This document shows positions 14,654 through 21,458 of a stretch of DNA of 21,458 bases, in pieces (position 1 is the stretch's first letter; each line of letters begins with the position of its first letter). The translations under genes and the position numbers were made by a program. Below the pieces are notes generated by a model. It did not search any database. It had not been told where the DNA came from and saw only the letters and a program-made list of their open reading frames with translations. The stretch spans positions 1 to 21,458 of the forward strand of contig CAVDRM010000035.1 of the NCBI GenBank assembly GCA_963611355.1, in the 5' to 3' direction. This stretch comes from CAVDRM01 sp963611355. Lineage in GTDB: Bacteria; Bacillota; Clostridia; Christensenellales; Aristaeellaceae.

Positions 14654-15634
14654 TCATTCCTCCCGATAAATGGCCATGAACAGGCAGTAGTCGTGGCAGG
14701 ATGCCTCAATGCGGATGGGGAAGTCATAGGAATTCCTGATGCGGAAATTCAAATCGCCGCTGGATGCGTCCACGCCGTGCGGCAGATAGGACGCGCCGTT
14801 TGCCCCGTGCGGGTGGCGCTCCACGATGGTGATGCCCGGAAGCTGAAGCACGGTGTTATACAGGGTGGATGAAATCTGGCACGAGCCGCCGCCGTAGCCC
14901 AGTTTGGTCTGTCCGTCAATCAGCACGGGCGCCTGCATATAGCCGTTGCCCCTGGTGAAGGGACCGACCGAGCCGTTAAAATCAAGCAGTTCATTCGTCT
15001 GCATGACCCGCTCCAAGCGCGAGCAGGCGACCTTCAGATTGACGATTCTGTCCTCGTTCTTGTTGTAGAAGGAGCAAAAGACAGCCAATGGCGTTTCCGC
15101 GTTTCCCTCCTCCGGCGCTCCGGCGACGGGCAGAAGCTCCTCCAGCAAACGGGTATCCACCCACGCATACTGGCGGTGATAGACCAGCTTGGCCCAGCCG
15201 CCCTCACAGCCGATAAAGGCGACCCTTGCGCCCTCGGTCAGGGTGGACAGCACCTCCGCGTCCGAACTCGGCTCGGCCAGAACAGGCGTTTCCTGCGTGA
15301 TGACCGCCCAATGGGTGTACACCTCCACGCCGTACGGCGGGGTATTCACGGAGTCAACGGGGACGACATTATCCACGCGGTGGCGCAGGATATAGCCCTT
15401 CCGGGTCTTGAGCTTTACCTCCACCCAGTTGGGATACACGGCGGTGATTTCCAGCTTTTTGCCCGGATTATACCACGCCAGCTTCTTGGAATCCTTGTCC
15501 ATCTCCGCATAAACGGTGGTAGTGGAATTCTTGTAATTCAGCGTGACGATGCCGGTATACAGCACCTCGTCCGCCGCGAACGCGGCGGGAAGGAGCAGGA
15601 GCAAAAGCAGGGAAAGAACAGTCAAACGGCGCAT
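14654..15634 (-). CDS. SH3-like/VanW domain secreted protein (first of tandem pair)
   Basis: The 326-residue product has a Leu-rich signal peptide with a probable cleavage after AFA (about residue 20), two SH3-like segments (about 25-92 and 112-165) and a C-terminal VanW domain (about 190-326). The same landmarks occur as in its neighbour: YGGGSCQISSTLYN (Cys252), HPHGANGASYLPHGVDA (His274, His276, His286) and LNFRIRNSYDFPIRI. Shared phrases such as DSVNTPPYGVEV and VYHRQY show that the two genes arose by duplication. It probably acts outside the membrane on or near peptidoglycan; that is inference from SH3-like domains and export. The ATG has GGAGG five bases upstream and a promoter at 15700-15727. 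Confidence 0.9.
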   Translation of the reverse strand: MRRLTVLSLLLLLLLPAAFAADEVLYTGIVTLNYKNSTTTVYAEMDKDSKKLAWYNPGKKLEITAVYPNWVEVKLKTRKGYILRHRVDNVVPVDSVNTPPYGVEVYTHWAVITQETPVLAEPSSDAEVLSTLTEGARVAFIGCEGGWAKLVYHRQYAWVDTRLLEELLPVAGAPEEGNAETPLAVFCSFYNKNEDRIVNLKVACSRLERVMQTNELLDFNGSVGPFTRGNGYMQAPVLIDGQTKLGYGGGSCQISSTLYNTVLQLPGITIVERHPHGANGASYLPHGVDASSGDLNFRIRNSYDFPIRIEASCHDYCLFMAIYREE

Positions 15635-15699
15635 GGCAGCCTCCGAAAAATGCGTCGAATTGCGCCTTGTACGGGCAATCCGCAGTGATAACAGCCTTC

Positions 15700-15727
15700 A
15701 TTATAGCATGAGCGGGCGAAAAAGCAA
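15700..15727 (-). promoter_or_regulatory. Promoter of the VanW pair
   Basis: TATAAT (15705-15700) on the minus strand with a weaker -35 TTGCTT (15727-15722), 16-bp spacer. It lies between the 1761-aa gene and the VanW pair, where only a weak hairpin with a T-rich tail (about 15715-15745) separates the two units. Confidence 0.65.
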
Positions 15728-15760
15728 AAGAAATCAGCCGATTCTCCGAAAAAATTTACA

Positions 15761-18700
15761 TCAGTGCTGGAAGATGACGAATGAGGCGGAAGCGGGATAC
15801 ACCTGCACGCTGCTCTGATGGTCGGTGAAGCTTTTAACATAGGCAGCGGTCAGGGCATACGCCTGTGCCAGCGTCACCGTCTTGCTTCCTGACCATGTGG
15901 TCGTCTTGGTGACGGAATCCCAGCCGCCCGCGCTGCACAGGCCGCGGGTGAAGCGGTCAAAGGAGCGGCTCTCGTCAATGCTGCCGTCATTGTTCGTGTA
16001 ATAGCTGAACCAGCTCTGCTCATTGTACAAAGAGGCGGTCAATACATAGTATTTGCTCTTGCGAAGCTCGCCGATGTTGGCGGAAACCACGCTGCAGCCG
16101 CGGGTCAGCGGGATGGTGACCTCGTCATCGCCCTTTGAGAAAACGGAAATGATGCTGTCGGTGAAGGCAGACGGCGGTACGTCGGTGATTTCCGTGTCCT
16201 CCGGTATCTCGTCCGTCAAATCCGCCGTGCTGATGGCGTTGGCGGCGCTGTTTCCGGCGACATAGTAGCCGGAATAGCAGTTGGCCAGGAAGACCACCAC
16301 GCGCCCCGGAATCTTGTCGAGCGCGCCCTTCAAATTCGCAGCGGTAAGGGAGGAATTGTCATAAAAGAGGATCGTGCCGTTTGTATCGCCGTGACCCAGG
16401 AAATAGAAATAGGTCACGTCCGCACCGTTGGCTTCGCCGGCCAAGGCGCTCAAAGCGCTCAGCACCTGCGAGGCGCTTGTCTGGTGCATGACCTTGACGC
16501 TCTGAAACGCCTGTCCGTTGATGCGCTGCATTCTGAGCATGGCGGCCATGCCGTCCACATCGTTTTGGCGCTTCAAAATGCCTGCCTTGGTAGCGGTCGG
16601 CTCAACAACGACAACGGCGCGGTAGGCGGGCGCTGCGCTGGGAACATCCTGCTCGGTGGGATAAAGCATCATGGTCCATGTGCCGTACACGCCTGAATCG
16701 TCCTTGGCGGTCGCCGTGACGACAATCTCGGTCGGCTCGGTTACGGTCTTGGCGGTGATGATGCCCTTTGCGGTGATGACGGCATAGGCGGAATAATCCG
16801 TATCGCCCTGCTCAAAGCCCCATGCGACCTCTTTGGAAGAGGCCGTGGACGGATAGACCGCTGCCCTCAGCTGGGCGCGCTGACCGGATACAAGGTAGGT
16901 ATCGCCCGAAATTTCGATACTCTCCGCCTGCTGAAGCACCTCCAAGGTGAAGGACTGTTTGATTTTCGTGCCGTCCTGCGCAGTCACCGTGATGACGGTC
17001 GTGCCGCGCTTATAAATTTGCAGATTTGCCGCATAATAAGGCGCCTCGTCATCCTCCATCGGGAAAACGGCTGCCACGCTCGGAACGGAACTGGTCACCG
17101 TCACGCGTTGGCTGGCCTCCTCCGGCGATATCACCGCCCGCAAATATACGGAGTCCGTGTCATTGGCCGTTACCGTGAGGCGGTTCTCAACGGGCGCGAT
17201 TGAATCGCCGGCCGAATCTGTCTCCGTATCCTCCGAGGCGGCGGGATTGAGGGAATAATAAAGCGTCATTTCTTCCGCCTTGGGCAGGATGGAAACGGTG
17301 TAGGCGGCGTTCACGCCCTCCAGCCCGTCCTTGGGGGTGGCCACAATGACCGCCGTGCCGGCAGAGGCCTGTGCGGTGATTTTTCCGTCTTGGGTCACGG
17401 AAATGATGTCCGGCGAAAGGCTCTCCCACCGAACGCCCTTATTGGTCGGGTCGTTCGGAATCGTCCAGGTGGTCAAGTACGCGCTCTTGCCCTTTGCCAG
17501 TTCCTTCGGGCCTTCAATGCCAATGAGCGATACGGGCTTGGTCACGCTGATTTTTACCTTGGCGCTCTTGTTTGAGCCGTCCACGGTCTTGGCCGTAACG
17601 GTCGCCGTTCCGCCCTTCAGAAGCCGAAGGCTGCACTGCCCGCCGCTCTGCGCCTTCAAGGACACGATGCCCGCGGGCGATACGCTCCATGCCGCCTCGG
17701 TGCAGCCGTCCAGCGGAAGAATCTCGGTGGTGAGGGTATAATAGACGGTTTCAATCATCCCATCGTCATTCGTCGGCAGCTTCAGGGAAATGGTCTTGCC
17801 GTTCACCTTGTTCCTGTCTTCATCCAAAATGCTGATGCTCGCAGCGGCGGGCAGGACGCTGACCGAGACGCTCTTTTGCACACTGCCGTCCTTGGCGGAG
17901 ATAATGATGGTCGTTTCGCCCTCGCTCTTTCCCGTCACGCGGCCGGAGGAGGTCACGGCGGCGATTTTTGCATTTTGGCTTTTATAGGTCAGCTTCTTGT
18001 CCGAGGCTGTGGCGGGATAAACGCCGGCCTTTAAGGAGACGGTCTTCTTGAGGCCGACATAATACAGTTCCTCCGCATCAATGCGCTGTACCTTTGTTTT
18101 CACCGTCAGGCGCACCGTGGCGCGTTTGTTCGAGCCGTCCTGCGCGGTGGCGGTCAAGGTGACCGTTCCGTTTTTGACGGCCGTGACCAATCCGTTTTCA
18201 TCCACCGAGGCAATCTTCGCATTGGAGGATTTCCATGTGACGCGGCCGGAGGGACATGCCGTTTCCGGCTCAAACCGAACGCCGAGCTGCGCCGTGTTTT
18301 CGGCAACGTCCGCCGCATCCAACGAAAGGGCGGTGATGGGCGTTCCGTCCTTCACGATGCGCATGGTCTGAATGGCGGGAGACAGCGTGAAGGAGGCGCT
18401 TGAGACAATGCCGGAGCCGTCCTGCGCCTCGGCGCGGACAGACACGGTCACGGCCTGCGTGACCTTCTTTGCCGTCACCTTGCCGCTGGTTTTATGGACG
18501 GAAATATAATCCGTATCATCCGTGTACCAATAAACCTTTTTATTGGTGGCGTCGGCGGGCAGAACGGAAGCCTTGGCGGTCGCGGAGCAGCCTCCGGCAA
18601 GCTGGTCAAGGAAGGACACGGAGATGCTGTTCACCAGGGTCACGCCCTGCAGCTTCACGGTCTTTTTGACCCCTGAGCCGTCCGTGGCGGTCGCCGTGAT

Positions 18701-21046
18701 GGTGACATTCCCTTTTTTGTGCAGGGTGACAACGCCCGTCTGCTCATCCACATAGGCGATTTTTTCATTGGAGGACTTCCACTTGACGGTCTTCCCCGCG
18801 TTTTCCGGCAGCACCTGCGCCTGCAGATAAAGGTTCTGCCCGTCCTCCTCAAAGACGATGGTCTTGACGGACGGCAGCACGCTCCCGTCCTGCGCCAAAA
18901 TGGAAATGCTCTTCACCTGCGGCCGCACGGTCAGGGTCATCGAATCGGAAGCCCCCGAGCCGTCCTTTGCGGTCGCCGTGATGGTGACGGTCTGCACCTG
19001 AGTTACCTTTTTCGCCGTCACCTTGCCTGAGGAGGACACGGTAGCGACGGCCTTATTGCTTGTCGTCCATGTCAGCTTTTTGTTGGCCGCGCCTTCGGGC
19101 AGCACCTCGGCGCTGAGCGTCAGAGACTTGCCGCCCGCCAGCTCGGTGTCTCCGGTCAGGAAAATGCCGGTCACGCTGTACAGCACGGTCAGCTTCATGA
19201 ACGCGCTCTTCTTCGAGCCGTCCGCAGCCGTGGCCGTGATGGTCGCCGTGCCTGCGGCATGGGCGGTCACAATGCCTTCCTCGTCCACGGTCGCCACTTT
19301 TTTGTTGGAGCTGCTCCAGGTGACGCGCTGAAAGGCACCTTTGGGATAGACGGCTGAGAACAGCGCCAGTTCGGGCTCCTCATACGCCAAATCAAGGGTC
19401 TGCTGGGTGCAGGACGCGCCGCCGATTTGGATTTCAACAGCCTGTGCCGGCGGGCGAACAAGAATTGCATGTGTGTTGCTTTCGATGCCGCCGTCCTTGG
19501 TCGCGGCGGTGATATACACATAGGTCGGCTCGGCGACGGTCTTAGCGGTCACTTGGCCCTTCGCATTGACGGCGGCGACGGCTTCATCCGAGCTTGACCA
19601 AACGATATCATTCGCATCGGTCGGATACATCGGGCTAAAAGTGGCAGTCATTTGTTCGACCGCGCCCGAACGCATGGCATCGGGGCCGCTGAGGAAAATT
19701 TCTTTAATCAGATTCACCGCCGTCACGCGCAGGGTCGTGCTCTTGTTCGAGCCGTCCAGCGCCTTGCAGGTCACGGTGAATGTGCCGTTCTTTTTCAGCG
19801 TCAGCCAGCCGTCCTCGTCCACATCTGCATAAGATTTTGAGGACACAGACCACTTGACATTCCAATCGGCCGTCTCCGGCTCAATGTCCGCCGTGAGCAG
19901 ATAGCTGTCGCTATCTGCCCTGTCCAGCGTGACTTTTCCGTCCGTCTCCTCCCCGTCCACGCAAATCACGAGGGACTTCACCTTGGGAGTTTCATTCGCG
20001 GCGGACTCTTCCTCCTCGGTCAGGGCTTCATCATCATCATCGGGAATGTCAATTTCAGCAGGCTCAAAATCCTCGTCAACGGTCGGGACTTCGTCCCCGT
20101 CAATGACGGGAATGTCCTCCTCGATGGGAATGGGTGTTTCTTCGGGGGCTTCCGCCGTTTTCTCCGGCACGGGCGTTGCAGCTTCTTCGGGAATCTCCGT
20201 TGTTTCGGGAACAGCCGTGCTTTCCTCACTCGGGTTTCCTTCGGCGGCGTCCGTGTCCGGCACGGGCGTTGCAGCTTCTTCGGGAATCTCCGTTGCTTCG
20301 GGAACAGCCGTGCTTTCCTCACTCGGGTTTCCTTCGGCGGCGTCCGTGTCCGGCACGGACGTTGCAGCTTCTTCGGGAATCTCCGTTGCTTCGGAAGCTT
20401 CCGTCTCCGCTTCATTCGTCAGGGGAAGCGCAAACAGCGGCAGGGCGCGGTCATTTTGATAATACACCTCGCTCTGCTTTGCGGCGGCGGCCTTTGCTTC
20501 TTCCTCGCTCAGCGGCGTTGCGGCGTCTGCCCGCACATAGGCGCTTTGGGCTGTGCCGTCCTCGGCATAAGCAAAGCGCAGAATATCGCGCTGCGCGTTC
20601 TCCGTTTCCTGACGCGCCGCAACATACACAACGGTCTTCTCGGCCAGCTCACCCCAAAGGGATGCGCAGCGCTCATCCGAATAGACCTTCGTTCCGGCCT
20701 TCAAAAGCGCATAGCCCTTGGAAAAGCGTGCTTCCTCCGGTGCTTCGGTCGTTTCCGGCGCTTCGGCTGCATCGGGCGCTTCCGTTGCGGGTGTTTCCGA
20801 TGCCATCGGCGCTTCCGTTACCGCTTCGGCCGATGCCGGAATTTCCGCCGCGGGTGCTTCCGTTGCAACCGGCGCTTCCGTCACAGGCGCTTCGGTCTGC
20901 GTCTCCGTTTCTCCGACTGGTACACTTCCCTCCTGCACAGCAGCGCCGACAGTTTTTTCGTCCTCCGCCGTCACGGGCAAAACGGGCAGGGAGCCGAATG
21001 CCAGTACTAACACCAGGATAAAGCAGAATAAGCGTTCCCGCCGCAT
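15761..21046 (-). CDS. Secreted Ig-like (BIG_2) array protein with C-terminal caspase-like protease domain
   Basis: The 1761-residue protein has a signal peptide (1-27), an Ala/Pro/Thr/Glu-rich tether (45-105), an SH3-like domain (about 107-180), a second low-complexity region with 31-residue tandem repeats (220-294) and an acidic tail (305-350). About twelve BIG_2-type Ig-like domains follow (roughly 355-1463, 80-115 residues each), seen as repeated VxWxSSNxxVAxVxxxGxVTA and TAxDGSxxS signatures. The C-terminal domain (about 1472-1761) has YFYFLGHGD (His1552) and VVVFLANCYSG (Cys1590), the His/Cys dyad pattern of clan CD caspase-like peptidases. No LPXTG, SLH or other anchor is visible, so attachment is unknown. 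Likely role is an extracellular protease carried on a stalk; substrate unknown. The ATG has AGGGAGGT six bases upstream. Confidence 0.88.
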   Translation of the reverse strand: MRRERLFCFILVLVLAFGSLPVLPVTAEDEKTVGAAVQEGSVPVGETETQTEAPVTEAPVATEAPAAEIPASAEAVTEAPMASETPATEAPDAAEAPETTEAPEEARFSKGYALLKAGTKVYSDERCASLWGELAEKTVVYVAARQETENAQRDILRFAYAEDGTAQSAYVRADAATPLSEEEAKAAAAKQSEVYYQNDRALPLFALPLTNEAETEASEATEIPEEAATSVPDTDAAEGNPSEESTAVPEATEIPEEAATPVPDTDAAEGNPSEESTAVPETTEIPEEAATPVPEKTAEAPEETPIPIEEDIPVIDGDEVPTVDEDFEPAEIDIPDDDDEALTEEEESAANETPKVKSLVICVDGEETDGKVTLDRADSDSYLLTADIEPETADWNVKWSVSSKSYADVDEDGWLTLKKNGTFTVTCKALDGSNKSTTLRVTAVNLIKEIFLSGPDAMRSGAVEQMTATFSPMYPTDANDIVWSSSDEAVAAVNAKGQVTAKTVAEPTYVYITAATKDGGIESNTHAILVRPPAQAVEIQIGGASCTQQTLDLAYEEPELALFSAVYPKGAFQRVTWSSSNKKVATVDEEGIVTAHAAGTATITATAADGSKKSAFMKLTVLYSVTGIFLTGDTELAGGKSLTLSAEVLPEGAANKKLTWTTSNKAVATVSSSGKVTAKKVTQVQTVTITATAKDGSGASDSMTLTVRPQVKSISILAQDGSVLPSVKTIVFEEDGQNLYLQAQVLPENAGKTVKWKSSNEKIAYVDEQTGVVTLHKKGNVTITATATDGSGVKKTVKLQGVTLVNSISVSFLDQLAGGCSATAKASVLPADATNKKVYWYTDDTDYISVHKTSGKVTAKKVTQAVTVSVRAEAQDGSGIVSSASFTLSPAIQTMRIVKDGTPITALSLDAADVAENTAQLGVRFEPETACPSGRVTWKSSNAKIASVDENGLVTAVKNGTVTLTATAQDGSNKRATVRLTVKTKVQRIDAEELYYVGLKKTVSLKAGVYPATASDKKLTYKSQNAKIAAVTSSGRVTGKSEGETTIIISAKDGSVQKSVSVSVLPAAASISILDEDRNKVNGKTISLKLPTNDDGMIETVYYTLTTEILPLDGCTEAAWSVSPAGIVSLKAQSGGQCSLRLLKGGTATVTAKTVDGSNKSAKVKISVTKPVSLIGIEGPKELAKGKSAYLTTWTIPNDPTNKGVRWESLSPDIISVTQDGKITAQASAGTAVIVATPKDGLEGVNAAYTVSILPKAEEMTLYYSLNPAASEDTETDSAGDSIAPVENRLTVTANDTDSVYLRAVISPEEASQRVTVTSSVPSVAAVFPMEDDEAPYYAANLQIYKRGTTVITVTAQDGTKIKQSFTLEVLQQAESIEISGDTYLVSGQRAQLRAAVYPSTASSKEVAWGFEQGDTDYSAYAVITAKGIITAKTVTEPTEIVVTATAKDDSGVYGTWTMMLYPTEQDVPSAAPAYRAVVVVEPTATKAGILKRQNDVDGMAAMLRMQRINGQAFQSVKVMHQTSASQVLSALSALAGEANGADVTYFYFLGHGDTNGTILFYDNSSLTAANLKGALDKIPGRVVVFLANCYSGYYVAGNSAANAISTADLTDEIPEDTEITDVPPSAFTDSIISVFSKGDDEVTIPLTRGCSVVSANIGELRKSKYYVLTASLYNEQSWFSYYTNNDGSIDESRSFDRFTRGLCSAGGWDSVTKTTTWSGSKTVTLAQAYALTAAYVKSFTDHQSSVQVYPASASFVIFQH
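20165..20389 (-). repeat. 93-bp tandem repeat coding 31-residue Pro/Glu/Thr units
   Basis: Two full near-identical 93-bp units (20297-20389 and 20204-20296) and a partial third (20165-20203) encode xTEIPEEAAT(S/P)VPDTDAAEGN followed by PSEESTAVPE. They differ by a few bases only and stay in frame, so unit number could change by slippage or recombination without breaking the gene. Confidence 0.9.
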
Positions 21047-21060
21047 ATGCAGACCTCCCT

Positions 21061-21083
21061 AATGGGGGGGAATTCCCCCCATT
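21061..21083 (-). promoter_or_regulatory. G6/C7 palindrome at the start site of the 1761-aa gene
   Basis: Minus strand AATGGGGGG, loop AATTC, CCCCCCATT: nine-base arms. It begins at the predicted +1 (about 21081-21082) and ends directly before the AGGGAGG ribosome binding site (21060-21054). The C-run could alternatively pair with that GGGAGG. Confidence 0.6.
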
Positions 21084-21087
21084 TCAT

Positions 21088-21116
21088 AGTATAAAATATT
21101 GCTTTTTTCGTGTCAA
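21088..21116 (-). promoter_or_regulatory. Sigma-A promoter of the 1761-aa gene
   Basis: Perfect TTGACA (21116-21111) and TATACT (21093-21088) with a 17-bp spacer on the minus strand. The leader is about 36 nt. Confidence 0.88.
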
Positions 21117-21167
21117 TGCAGCACCGGAAAAGTTTACAGTGTATCCATTTATTCAGACATACGAAAG

Positions 21168-21198
21168 CGCCCCCGCATCGTTTTTGGATGCAGGGGCG
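21168..21198 (-). terminator. Terminator hairpin of the right-edge gene
   Basis: Twelve-base arms 21168-21179 and 21187-21198 pair with one mismatch that is a G-U wobble in the minus-strand RNA; loop of seven bases. It is followed on the minus strand by CTTTCGT, a weak U-tract. It starts 18 bp after the stop codon. Confidence 0.7.
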
Positions 21199-21216
21199 TT
21201 CTGATGAGAAGCCTTG

Positions 21217-21458
21217 TTATTTGATTCCCGCCGTGCGGATGATGAAGTGCACGCTGCCGGTCATGCCGTCGGCGATGCCGCCGTAGGACTGATAGGCTTT
21301 GGCCATGTCAGCGACCGCCTGCAGGCGTTCCTTTAGCTCGTTCACATCGTTGTTCAGAAAATCGGTCAGGCGGATGACAGCCTTGTCATTCAGTTCATCC
21401 AGACCGTCCTTCATTTCCTTCATGCCGTCATACAGCGTTACCGCGCCCTCGCCGGCCT
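21217..21458 (-). CDS. 3' end of a larger gene, cut by the window edge; possibly a YhgE/Pip-like or MMPL-like membrane protein
   Basis: The frame is open to the right edge, with 79 C-terminal residues visible. It begins AGEGAVTLYDGMKEMKDGL, contains a heptad-like amphipathic stretch with repeated DG and leucines, and ends GMTGSVHFIIRTAGIK. Periodic L-x-DG repeats near a GSV-FII end are what I associate with the periplasmic-side coils of YhgE/Pip or MMPL-type transporters of Firmicutes, but no membrane segment lies in the visible part. An internal ATG at 21423 is open, but no ribosome binding site supports it as a start. The identification is tentative; the stop and the terminator at 21168-21198 are clear. 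Confidence 0.7.
   Translation of the reverse strand, partial: AGEGAVTLYDGMKEMKDGLDELNDKAVIRLTDFLNNDVNELKERLQAVADMAKAYQSYGGIADGMTGSVHFIIRTAGIK

Noticed and set aside
13648..15634. Vancomycin resistance cluster
   Set aside because: Only VanW-domain proteins are present; no ligase, dehydrogenase, dipeptidase or VanRS pair is in the window.
17000..20000. The repeated Ig-domain coding segments as a CRISPR-like or DNA-level repeat array
   Set aside because: Similarity is at protein level with diverged DNA and spacing of about 250-300 bp; it is an ordinary multi-domain protein.
20134..21021. A long plus-strand frame rich in Arg, Pro and Leu opposite the 1761-aa gene
   Set aside because: It mirrors the Ala/Pro/Glu-rich linker of the real gene; no start signal and no family resemblance.

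Overview
The window looks like a chromosomal segment of a GC-rich, Gram-positive Clostridia-type bacterium, plausibly an uncultured gut Firmicute. The evidence is strong AGGAGG-type ribosome binding sites, sigma-A promoters with 17-bp spacers, frequent signal peptides, Pro/Thr/Ala-rich linkers and Ig-like (BIG_2), SH3-like and VanW domains. The exact lineage cannot be fixed from sequence reading alone.

Layout. 1-180: AT-richer edge with no convincing gene, possibly the end of an insertion sequence. 181-3172 (minus): a lipoprotein and methionyl-tRNA synthetase (metG). 3350-5182 (minus): a MarR-type regulator followed by a MATE transporter; 5369-6769 (plus): a second, divergently transcribed MATE transporter. 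6785-6943: a compact 159-bp multi-arm palindromic element flanked by TTTA on both sides, resembling a MITE or dispersed structured repeat. 7030-8113 (plus): azlC-azlD, an amino-acid exporter pair, with its own promoter and an 11-bp hairpin at the start site. 8110-10059 (minus): glycerol kinase (glpK) and a GtrA-like membrane protein, which share a TTAA double stop with azlD.

From 10309 to 21046 the minus strand carries four large envelope or secreted proteins in three transcription units. They are a membrane-anchored PQQ-like beta-propeller protein (1025 aa), two tandem SH3/VanW paralogues, and a 1761-aa secreted protein with an SH3-like N-terminal domain, about twelve BIG_2-type Ig-like domains and a C-terminal caspase-like cysteine protease domain (His1552/Cys1590). 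The right edge cuts into the 3' end of another minus-strand gene.

The points most worth checking are the 6785-6943 element, the caspase-like/Ig-array protein, the MarR promoter with two GTCC-N6-GGAC palindromes, a hairpin lying between the Shine-Dalgarno and the start codon of the first MATE gene, and a G6/C7 leader hairpin at the predicted start site of the 1761-aa gene that could alternatively pair with its own ribosome binding site. Four of the predicted promoters have an inverted repeat at or overlapping +1. No CRISPR array, rRNA, tRNA or phage module was seen.
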